From: Phocaeicola_A sp963624095
GTDB lineage: Bacteria; Bacteroidota; Bacteroidia; Bacteroidales; Bacteroidaceae
Direction: 5' to 3'
Assembly: GCA_963624095.1 (NCBI GenBank)
Contig: CAVFNZ010000098.1
Coordinates: 1 to 9,408, forward strand
Length of the DNA stretch: 9,408 nt
Within the stretch, counting starts at the first letter, position 1. Every line of letters begins with the position of its first letter. Below are positions 1-5,905 of the stretch, piece by piece. The notes under the pieces were generated by a model. That model was given only the letters and a program-made list of their open reading frames with translations, ran no database searches and was not told the origin of the DNA. The position numbers and the translations under genes are program-made.

Positions 1-1
1 G

Positions 2-63
2 AAACTCCTCAACGGTATGTCTGAAACGGAAATCAGCGATTGGGCAAAGGGGTATCTGAAGTG
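2..63 (+). CDS. 3' end of an unidentified protein-coding gene (partial)
   Basis: Reading from base 2, twenty codons run open to a TGA at 61-63. The encoded tail ends with NGMSETEISDWAKGYLK, a hydrophilic, probably helical C-terminus. The other two plus frames hit stops within this short stretch. A strong intrinsic terminator begins 45 bases after the stop and points the same way, which supports this being the true end of a plus-strand gene. Too little remains to name a family. The gene starts outside the window. Confidence 0.55.
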
Positions 64-108
64 ACCGATGTCCGACTTAACTTGTCGCGGACGCTTGTAT
101 AATAGACT

Positions 109-161
109 GTACTGATAGAAGGAAGCCCTTTCCCGACTTCCTTCTATCAGTACTCTTTTTT
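109..161 (+). terminator. Strong intrinsic terminator
   Basis: A perfect 17-bp stem is formed by 109-125 and 137-153, with an 11-base loop (126-136). It is followed by TC and then six T residues (156-161). The minus strand has no T-run after the stem, so it acts on plus-strand transcripts. It most likely ends the gene whose last codons lie at 2-63 and insulates the dapF unit from it. Confidence 0.9.
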
Positions 162-177
162 GTCCAGACTAAAGAGG

Positions 178-243
178 ACTGGCGTACCGACTAATCGGTA
201 CTGGAGTACCGAACGAACGGTACAGGCGTACCAACTAACCGGT
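178..243. repeat. Three tandem 22-bp units, each an internal palindrome
   Basis: Three head-to-tail units of exactly 22 bp lie at 178-199, 200-221 and 222-243. Each carries GTACC and GGTAC arms around a short A-rich centre. The arms are 7 bp in unit 1 (GTACCGA/TCGGTAC, loop CTAA), 6 bp in unit 2 (GTACCG/CGGTAC) and 5 bp in unit 3. Differences between units sit mainly in the centre, while the arms are kept. The transcript could form a row of small hairpins, or the DNA could offer three dyad sites to a protein. No function is known to me. The array sits shortly downstream of the terminator, in a region without an intact gene. Confidence 0.8.
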
Positions 244-256
244 ACGGGGCATGAGG

Positions 257-388
257 CTATATGCCTTTGCCTAACCATTCAGTCGCATGGTTGACAGTAT
301 CCCCATAGCAGTCGAACGCCAGTTCTTCCGTCACTTCCACCTTATTGAGCCCCTCATCTCTCCGAACGGGCCAACGCTCATAATCCGA
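257..388 (-). pseudogene. Possible decayed 3' end of a minus-strand gene
   Basis: On the minus strand, 43 codons are open from just after an in-frame TAA (389-391) to a TAG (257-259). The peptide contains SDYERWPVRRDEGLNKVEV and later DTVNHATEWLGKGI, a plausible amphipathic C-terminus. There is no ATG at its head, and the frame above the TAA continues with EEVYIWD. The next frame holds a 28-codon ATG ORF. This stretch is clearly GC-richer than the AT-rich DNA at 390-900 and resembles neighbouring coding DNA. I read it as a gene remnant broken by a stop or frameshift. The RWP and terminal helix loosely recall the C-termini of CotH-like proteins, but I would not assign a family. It could also be chance. 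Confidence 0.3.
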
Positions 389-852
389 TTAATCCCATAT
401 ATAAACCTCTTCGATTTTTCGGCTTGTTGTTATTGGGTGCTGCAATAAAGTTGATATAAACCATTTAGTATTATTTCCCCGTCCCATGAGATTATCCAAT
501 GGATTATTTGTAAGTTTGCATCCGATAATGACCTACAATAAAAGAATAGTAAACGATGAAACAACTACTACTCTCGCCCTTACATGGGCAAAGCAAAACG
601 ATTCCGTACGCAAGGAACATTATTCACGATGATACAAAACAGACTAATTCACTAATCATTTTGATAGGACAATATAGAATATACAGTCTTTTTGAACCTA
701 CTGAATAATTACTCATAACACTTTAGAAGCGTTATGCACATATATGATTTCAGATTATAACGTAACATATCCTTATGCTAACTATTTAGCACACGCATGA
801 AGTTTTCTTATTATTTCAACACGATTTATGGATATAACAAATCAAAAAGGCA
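389..852. other. AT-rich intergenic region with no convincing gene
   Basis: This stretch lies between the possible gene remnant and the dapF promoter. It holds a lone TAAGTTTG at 511-518 that matches the Bacteroides -7 element but has no recognisable -33 partner. Thirty-seven bases downstream starts a 50-codon ORF (556-708, MKQLLLSPLH to FEPTE). It has no recognised domain or clear ribosome site and is not called as a gene here. Two weak hairpins are visible: CATAAC/GTTATG (714-719 with 731-736) and TGCTA/TAGCA (776-780 with 787-791). I see no tRNA, small-RNA signature or mobile element. Confidence 0.6.
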
Positions 853-860
853 TACCTTTG
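825..860 (+). promoter_or_regulatory. Probable Bacteroides-type promoter of the dapF unit
   Basis: TACCTTTG at 853-860 matches the Bacteroides primary-sigma -7 consensus TAnnTTTG exactly. An imperfect -33 element, TTTATG, lies at 825-830, 22 bases upstream. Transcription would start a few bases past 860, giving a leader of about 40 bases before the dapF ATG at 910. The consensus is established for this phylum. Its use here is inferred. Confidence 0.6.
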
Positions 861-909
861 CACCGAAAACAAAACAAAAAGCAAGTAGATACCGATAAAC
901 ATCAGAATT

Positions 910-1752
910 ATGACAGGCAAGATAAAGTTCACGAAGATGCATGGGGCAGGCAATGATTACATTTATGTAAACACGCTGCAATATCCCCTTGAAAACCCAC
1001 AGGAACTTGCTGTCAAATGGAGCGCGCCGCATACGGGTATCGGCTCTGACGGTTTGGTCTTGATAGGCCCGTCCAAAGCCGCGGATTTCAGCATGCGCAT
1101 CTTCAACGCGGACGGATCGGAAGCGATGATGTGCGGAAACGCTTCCCGTTGCATCGGTAAATACCTCTATGAGAACGGGCTTACAGTCAAAGAAGAGATT
1201 GCGCTCGAAACTTTATCCGGCATTAAAATACTCAAATTACATATAGAGAAAGGTATCGTCACGGCCGTAACAGTCGACATGGACGAACCCCGCTTGGAAA
1301 ACAAAGAGCAACTTGACACCCCAACCGGTAGCATGTTGGCTCAAAGCATCGTTACCGACCTGGGCACTTTTGTGGGCACATTCGTCTGCATGGGCAATCC
1401 CCACTGCGTCATCTTCACCGAAGACGTCAGCTCCTTGGCGATTGAGCAAATCGGTCCCGTGTTGGAGCGCCATCCGTTGTTTCCCGAAAGAGCGAACATC
1501 GAGTTTGCCCAGAAGTTGTCCGACAGCGTCATCCGGATGCGCGTTTGGGAAAGAGGGTCTGGCATCACGCAGGCATGCGGCACAGGAGCTTGCGCCACCG
1601 CGGTGGCTGCGGTGCTCAACAAGGTATGCGGCCGGAAGACGGAAATCAGGATGGACGGCGGAAGTCTGTTCATCGAGTGGAGCGAAGCCGACAATCATGT
1701 GTACATGACCGGTCCGGCCACCAAGGTTTTTGAAGGAGAAATAGACCTATAA
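910..1752 (+). CDS. dapF: Diaminopimelate epimerase
   Basis: This enzyme converts LL-2,6-diaminopimelate to the meso form, the last step before lysine and the cross-linking residue of Gram-negative peptidoglycan. It acts in the cytosol without a cofactor, using two cysteines. Both are present in their expected settings: Cys75 in MMCGNASRC and Cys223 in QACGTGACA. The N-terminal signature KMHGAGNDY (residues 9-17) and the GNPH motif (162-165) are also typical. At 280 residues it has normal family length, with the usual two mirror-image halves. The ATG at 910 places the conserved KMHG segment at the proper distance from the N-terminus. The leader is A-rich and lacks a strong Shine-Dalgarno, as is common in Bacteroidetes. 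dapL follows after 30 bases, so the two steps are surely co-transcribed. Confidence 0.97.
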   Translation: MTGKIKFTKMHGAGNDYIYVNTLQYPLENPQELAVKWSAPHTGIGSDGLVLIGPSKAADFSMRIFNADGSEAMMCGNASRCIGKYLYENGLTVKEEIALETLSGIKILKLHIEKGIVTAVTVDMDEPRLENKEQLDTPTGSMLAQSIVTDLGTFVGTFVCMGNPHCVIFTEDVSSLAIEQIGPVLERHPLFPERANIEFAQKLSDSVIRMRVWERGSGITQACGTGACATAVAAVLNKVCGRKTEIRMDGGSLFIEWSEADNHVYMTGPATKVFEGEIDL

Positions 1753-1782
1753 AACAACAACAATAACAAAAGAATAAAGATT

Positions 1783-3012
1783 ATGGCACTCGTAAACGAA
1801 CATTTCCTGAAGCTACCGAACAACTACCTGTTTTCGGACATAGCGAAGAAAGTCAACTCCTTTAAGGTGACACACCCGAAATCGGACATTATCCGTCTGG
1901 GTATCGGTGATGTGACAGAGCCGCTGCCGAAGGCTTCCATCGAAGCCATGCACAAGGCGGTGGACGAAATGGCCCACAAGGAGACTTTTCGGGGATACGG
2001 GCCTGAGCAAGGTTACGATTTCCTGATAGACGCTATCCTGAAGAACGACTTCGCCCCACGCGGCATCCACCTGGAGCCGGGTGAGATATTCATCAACGAC
2101 GGTGCCAAGAGCGACACGGGAAACATTGGCGACATCCTTCGCCACGACAACAGCATCGGTGTCACGGACCCCATCTACCCGGTGTATATCGACTCGAACG
2201 TGATGTGCGGACGAGCCGGGACTTTGGAGGACGGCAAATGGAGCAACGTGGTGTACATTCCCTGCTTGCGCGAGAACAATTTCGTTCCGCAAATTCCCGA
2301 CAAGCGCATCGACATCGTTTACCTCTGCTACCCCAACAACCCCACCGGTACGGTCATCAGCAAGGCCGAACTGAAGAAGTGGGTCAACTACGCACTGGCA
2401 AACGACACGATAATCATGTATGACGCCGCCTACGAGGCATACATACAAGACCCCGAGATTCCGCACTCCATCTACGAGATTAAGGGAGCCCGCAAGGTCG
2501 CCATCGAGTTCCACAGTTTCTCGAAGACGGCCGGCTTCACCGGCGTACGTTGCGGTTACACGGTAGTACCGAAGGAGCTGACCGCCGCCACGCTGACCGG
2601 CGAACGCATCCCCCTCAACCGGTTGTGGAACAGACGCCAATGTACCAAGTTCAACGGAACGTCGTACATCACGCAACGGGGAGCCGAGGCGACCTATTCG
2701 CCCGAAGGCAAGGAACAAGTGAAAGAGGTTATCAATTACTATATGACCAACGCCGCCATCATGCGTAAAGAGTTGAGCGGCATGGGTCTTTCCGTTTACG
2801 GAGGAGAAAACGCTCCTTACATCTGGCTAAAGACACCCGACGGTGTCTCTTCCTGGAAGTTCTTCGAACAGATGCTCTATGAGGCGAACGTGGTGGGAAC
2901 TCCCGGCGTGGGATTCGGCCCCAGCGGTGAAGGTTACATCCGGCTCACCGCTTTCGGAGACCGAAAGAACTGCGAGGAGGCCATGCGTCGGTTAAGGAAT
3001 TGGCTCAAGTAA
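1783..3012 (+). CDS. dapL: LL-diaminopimelate aminotransferase
   Basis: This PLP enzyme of aminotransferase fold type I converts tetrahydrodipicolinate plus glutamate directly to LL-diaminopimelate and 2-oxoglutarate. It thereby bypasses the succinylase or acetylase branches of the DAP pathway. Visible signatures are GYGPEQGY (71-78), GAKSD (107-111), CYPNNPTG (182-189) with the cofactor-contacting Asn, YDAAYEAY (213-220) with the pyridine-binding Asp214, SFSKTAGFTG (245-254) with the Schiff-base Lys248, and YIRLTAFG (385-392) with the carboxylate-binding Arg387. The length of 409 residues fits DapL. Its product is the substrate of DapF, encoded just upstream. The ATG at 1783 is preceded by an A-rich leader. 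About 100 purine-rich bases separate it from the next gene, with no terminator seen. Confidence 0.96.
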   Translation: MALVNEHFLKLPNNYLFSDIAKKVNSFKVTHPKSDIIRLGIGDVTEPLPKASIEAMHKAVDEMAHKETFRGYGPEQGYDFLIDAILKNDFAPRGIHLEPGEIFINDGAKSDTGNIGDILRHDNSIGVTDPIYPVYIDSNVMCGRAGTLEDGKWSNVVYIPCLRENNFVPQIPDKRIDIVYLCYPNNPTGTVISKAELKKWVNYALANDTIIMYDAAYEAYIQDPEIPHSIYEIKGARKVAIEFHSFSKTAGFTGVRCGYTVVPKELTAATLTGERIPLNRLWNRRQCTKFNGTSYITQRGAEATYSPEGKEQVKEVINYYMTNAAIMRKELSGMGLSVYGGENAPYIWLKTPDGVSSWKFFEQMLYEANVVGTPGVGFGPSGEGYIRLTAFGDRKNCEEAMRRLRNWLK

Positions 3013-3116
3013 GAAAAGGCAAGCAGGGTATTAGAGAGAATAGAAGGAGAAGAGAGAGAGTACTAAACGAGAGAGATTCTATAATAAATCAAGTATTAAC
3101 TAAAGGAAAAAAGATT

Positions 3117-3830
3117 ATGAAGAAGAGTTTCAAAATGGCCGCTTTACTGTTGGGAACGGTAATGGCCGCACAGACTGCAAAAGCACAAGAAGGTATCGAA
3201 ACCTCTGTAGGTGCAGACATCGTTAGTGGGTATGTATGGCGTGGACAGGATTTGGGAAACGTCAGCATCCAGCCCTCGTTGGAACTGTCCTATAACGGAC
3301 TGTCACTCTCCGCTTGGGGTTCGGTTGGCATCAGCAATTTGGCCGGCGGTGAGGAACAGACCAAGGAACTTGACTTCACGCTGGGCTACACGTTGGGTGG
3401 ATTCAATTTCGGCATCACCGATTATTGGTTCAGCGGTGCCAACAAGTACTTGAAGTACGGAGCGCACGAGACGTCGCACGTGTTTGAGGTCAACCTGGGT
3501 TACGATTTCGGCGTGGCAGCCATCAACTGGTTTACCAACTTTGCGGGCGATGACTACAAGGCTGACGGTAAGCGTGCCTACTCATCCTACTGCGAGCTGA
3601 GCGCTCCGTTCAAATTGGGAGGTCTCGACTTCACGGCTTCCCTCGGAGCTACCCCCTTCAAGAGTTCCGGCACGTACGGTTATGTTGACGGTTTCTCCGT
3701 TGTGGACATCAGCGTGGGAGCAGTGAAGGAGATCAAGGTTACTGACACCTTCAGCATCCCCGCCTTCGCCAAGGTAACGGTGAACCCCAAGACCGAAAGT
3801 TCTTATTTTGTATTTGGTATCAGTTTTTAA
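3117..3830 (+). CDS. Outer-membrane beta-barrel protein, TorF-like putative porin
   Basis: This is a secreted protein of 237 residues. It starts with a clear signal peptide: MKKSFK, a hydrophobic core, then cleavage near TAKAQ at about residue 24. The mature part is rich in alternating aromatic and Gly-containing strands (SGYVWRGQDL, LSLSAWGSVG, FNFGITDYWFSG) and ends in YFVFGISF with a terminal Phe. That is the usual signal for outer-membrane barrel insertion. The DIVSGYVWRGQDLGN opening resembles the putative porin family often called TorF or gcw_chp. I chose the ATG at 3117. An in-frame ATG at 3000 would add 39 basic residues ahead of the signal peptide and overlap dapL. Position before the P-II, Amt and GS genes suggests a role in passage of a small nitrogenous solute, but the substrate is unknown. 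Confidence 0.8.
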   Translation: MKKSFKMAALLLGTVMAAQTAKAQEGIETSVGADIVSGYVWRGQDLGNVSIQPSLELSYNGLSLSAWGSVGISNLAGGEEQTKELDFTLGYTLGGFNFGITDYWFSGANKYLKYGAHETSHVFEVNLGYDFGVAAINWFTNFAGDDYKADGKRAYSSYCELSAPFKLGGLDFTASLGATPFKSSGTYGYVDGFSVVDISVGAVKEIKVTDTFSIPAFAKVTVNPKTESSYFVFGISF

Positions 3831-3867
3831 ATAGAGAGAGTTAACAATAAAAAGAACACGAAAGAGC

Positions 3868-3960
3868 GTATAGGAAGAGAGATCATAGTTTATTGAGATA
3901 TACTCAAGTTTGTTGTAAGGTAATTCACTTAGACTTTTTTCATTCCTATACCTCTTTTTT
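3868..3960 (+). promoter_or_regulatory. Structured leader or attenuator ahead of the P-II gene
   Basis: A perfect 9-bp inverted repeat, GTATAGGAA (3868-3876) and TTCCTATAC (3943-3951), encloses a perfect small hairpin TTGAG-ATATA-CTCAA (3893-3907). A weaker TAAG/CTTA pair lies at 3916-3919 and 3928-3931. The outer stem is followed by CTC and six T residues (3955-3960), 14 bases before the P-II start codon. The whole could fold as a multibranch element with a terminator-like U-run, which would separate P-II-amt-glnN expression from the upstream genes. The pairing is seen in the sequence. Regulation is inferred. The 66-base distance between outer arms makes a simple terminator less likely. Confidence 0.4.
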
Positions 3961-3974
3961 AAAACTGTTTTGTT

Positions 3975-4331
3975 ATGAAGAAGATTGAAGCGATTATTCG
4001 AAAAACGAAGTTCGAGGATGTAAAGGACGCATTGCTCGAAGCTGACATCGAATGGTTCTCTTACTATGACGTAAGAGGTGTAGGTAAGACACGCCAGGGA
4101 CGCATTTACCGTGGTGTAGTGTACGACACAAGTTACATTGAGCGCATCCTTGTGTCTATCGTGGTACGCGACAAGAATGTGGACAAGACGGTGAAAGCCG
4201 TTACAGCCGCAGCACAGACAGGCGAGATTGGTGACGGACGTATCTTCGTCATCCCGGTAGAGAACGCCGTTCGCATCCGCACGGGAGAGCAGGGAGACAT
4301 CGCCCTCTACAATGCAGAACAAGAGAAATAA
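3975..4331 (+). CDS. glnK: P-II family nitrogen regulatory protein (GlnK-like)
   Basis: P-II proteins are trimeric cytosolic sensors that bind ATP or ADP and 2-oxoglutarate. When encoded beside amt they usually gate the transporter by inserting the T-loop. The 118-residue product opens with MKKIEAII, and TGEIGDGRIFVIPV (82-95) fits the family's C-terminal signature. VRIRTGEQGD (99-108) supplies the nucleotide-contacting arginines. The T-loop is unusual. GVGKTRQGRIYRGVVY (35-50) is one residue shorter than in E. coli GlnB, keeps the position of the uridylylated tyrosine (Tyr50), but replaces the usual YRGAEY with YRGVVY. The segment carrying Gln39, a 2-oxoglutarate/Mg contact in canonical P-II, reads KTRQG. 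The Lys58 position is Arg57. amtB follows after 62 bases. GlnK rather than GlnB is chosen from this context. Confidence 0.92.
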   Translation: MKKIEAIIRKTKFEDVKDALLEADIEWFSYYDVRGVGKTRQGRIYRGVVYDTSYIERILVSIVVRDKNVDKTVKAVTAAAQTGEIGDGRIFVIPVENAVRIRTGEQGDIALYNAEQEK

Positions 4332-4370
4332 GCGAAAGGAAAGTATATAAGAGAGATAATTGAATACAAG

Positions 4371-4427
4371 TACATATTAAAGAGATTGAGATTATGGATA
4401 CTTTTAAAACCTACATATTAAAGAGAT
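4371..4427 (+). repeat. 16-bp direct repeat straddling the amt start codon
   Basis: TACATATTAAAGAGAT occurs exactly at 4371-4386, just before the amt ATG (4394), and again at 4412-4427 inside the signal-peptide coding region. There it encodes part of YILKR. The copies start 41 bases apart. The first ten bases also occur upstream of glnN at 5877-5886. The repeat could be a small slipped duplication or a regulatory or mRNA element. Identity is certain. Function is unknown. Confidence 0.7.
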
Positions 4428-5845
4428 GGACACTGAGCGCTATTCTGTTGCTCACAGTGACCACATTCGCAATGGCGCAAGATTCCACCGCCGTTGACAC
4501 TACTGTTGCCGTCAGCAAAGCGGTTGCGGCAGCTCCCGCTGAAGTTGTTGCCGCGGAAGACGCTCCCGCCACTTTGGCTTCTACGGTTTCCGACTTGACT
4601 ACCGGACTGAATACGGTATGGATGTTGCTGGCCGCCATGCTGGTGTTCTTCATGCAGCCGGGCTTCGCCTTGGTTGAGGCGGGCTTCACCCGTACCAAGA
4701 ACACCGCCAACATCCTGATGAAGAACTTCATCGACTTCATGTTCGGTTCCATCCTGTTCTGGTTCATCGGTTTCGGCTTGATGTTCGGCATAGGCGACTT
4801 TGTGGGCGTGCCTCACTTTTTCGACCTCGACGCCATGAGCGAAATCATTGACAACGGACTGCCTATTGAGGGATTCCTGGTGTTCCAGACCGTGTTCTGC
4901 GCCACATCCGCTACCATCGTTTCGGGTGCCATGGCCGAGCGTACCAAGTTCAGCATGTATCTGGTGTACACCATCTTCATCAGCGTCCTCATCTACCCGA
5001 TCTCCGGTCACTGGACATGGGGTGGCGGCTGGTTGATGAACGGCAGCGAAGACTCCTTCATGATGACCACCTTCGGTCACGTATTCCACGATTTCGCCGG
5101 CTCCACGGTGGTTCACTCCGTAGGTGGTTGGATTGCCCTGGTAGGTGCAGCCATTCTTGGCCCGCGTATCGGTAAATACGGCAAAGACGGCAAGTCGAAA
5201 GCTATCCCCGGACACAACCTTACCATCGCCGCCCTGGGTGTATTCATCCTCTGGTTCGGATGGTTCGGATTCAACCCCGGTTCACAATTGGCTGCGGCTA
5301 CTCCCGAAGACCAAACAGCCATCTCATTGGTATTCCTCAACACAAACCTTGGTGCTTGCGCAGGTGGATTCTTCGCATTGGTAGTCAGCTGGTTCAAATA
5401 TGGCAAACCCTCTTTGTCACTCACGCTCAACGGCATCTTGGCAGGTTTGGTCGGTGTCACCGACGGTTGCGACTGCGTATCTCCCGCCGGAGCCATCATC
5501 ATAGGTGCTGTCTGCGGAATATTGATGATTTACGCCGTAGAGTTCATCGACCACGTCCTGAAGATAGACGACCCCGTTGGTGCCTCTTCCGTTCATGGTG
5601 TCTGCGGTTTCACCGGTACGTTGTTGACCGGTCTGCTCTCTACCTCCGAAGGTTGGTTCTATGGTTTCGGCCCCAGCTTCTTCCTTGCGCAGTTGTTTGG
5701 TGCGGTAGTCGTAGGCGGTTGGGCAGCCCTGATGGGTTACATCATCTTCAAGGTTCTCGACAAGATTCATGGATTGCGTGTTCCGGCTCGTATTGAAGAG
5801 GAAGGACTCGACATCTACGAACATGGTGAGACGGCTTACAACTGA
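4394..5845 (+). CDS. amtB: Ammonium transporter (Amt family)
   Basis: This inner-membrane trimeric channel conducts ammonium or ammonia into the cell. The 483-residue protein has a signal peptide (residues 1 to about 29, ending FAMAQ). An Ala/Val-rich periplasmic segment follows (about 30-65), then the 11-helix Amt core from about residue 70. Diagnostic motifs are HDFAGSTVVHSVGGW (232-246), with Asp233 and the first pore histidine His241, WFGWFGFNPGS (287-297), and GASSVHGVCGFTGTLLTG (396-413) with the second pore histidine His401. The cytosolic tail RIEEEGLDIYEHGETAY (466-482) matches the conserved C-terminus that couples to P-II. The Ala/Val-rich linker makes it longer than E. coli AmtB. 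It lies between P-II (62 bases upstream) and GSIII (60 bases downstream), the classic arrangement of uptake, control and assimilation. Confidence 0.96.
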   Translation: MDTFKTYILKRWTLSAILLLTVTTFAMAQDSTAVDTTVAVSKAVAAAPAEVVAAEDAPATLASTVSDLTTGLNTVWMLLAAMLVFFMQPGFALVEAGFTRTKNTANILMKNFIDFMFGSILFWFIGFGLMFGIGDFVGVPHFFDLDAMSEIIDNGLPIEGFLVFQTVFCATSATIVSGAMAERTKFSMYLVYTIFISVLIYPISGHWTWGGGWLMNGSEDSFMMTTFGHVFHDFAGSTVVHSVGGWIALVGAAILGPRIGKYGKDGKSKAIPGHNLTIAALGVFILWFGWFGFNPGSQLAAATPEDQTAISLVFLNTNLGACAGGFFALVVSWFKYGKPSLSLTLNGILAGLVGVTDGCDCVSPAGAIIIGAVCGILMIYAVEFIDHVLKIDDPVGASSVHGVCGFTGTLLTGLLSTSEGWFYGFGPSFFLAQLFGAVVVGGWAALMGYIIFKVLDKIHGLRVPARIEEEGLDIYEHGETAYN

Positions 5846-5876
5846 TAACGATAACAAAGTGAAAACTTTTACACTT

Positions 5877-5886
5877 TACATATTAA
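5877..5886 (+). promoter_or_regulatory. TACATATTAA element before glnN, shared with amt
   Basis: The same 10-base string stands 19 bases before the glnN ATG (5906) and 13 bases before the amt ATG (4394). No TAnnTTTG promoter element is seen in the amt-glnN gap. The motif could be a binding site, part of an internal promoter, or simply an A/T-rich translation leader. Being AT-rich and short, it may recur by chance. Confidence 0.25.
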
Positions 5887-5905
5887 CAACAAACATTTAA
5901 GTATT

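Noticed and set aside
178..243. The tandem 22-bp units considered as a CRISPR array
   Set aside because: The units are contiguous with no spacers, and no cas gene is present.
1813..2718. A 301-codon minus-strand open frame antisense to dapL
   Set aside because: dapL has all catalytic motifs on the plus strand. The antisense peptide is compositionally odd and matches no family I know.
3000..3116. An upstream in-frame ATG that would extend the barrel protein by 39 residues
   Set aside because: The extension is highly basic, overlaps dapL and would bury the signal peptide. The ATG at 3117 starts a textbook signal sequence.
3013..3116. GA-rich tract between dapL and the barrel gene, considered as a promoter or terminator
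   Set aside because: It contains no stable hairpin with T-run and no TAnnTTTG element. It looks like an ordinary purine-rich leader.
3582..4322. A 246-codon minus-strand open frame across the barrel gene end, the leader and P-II
   Set aside because: It runs antisense to two well-supported genes, has no recognisable domain and carries no start signal. It reflects codon bias of the plus-strand genes.
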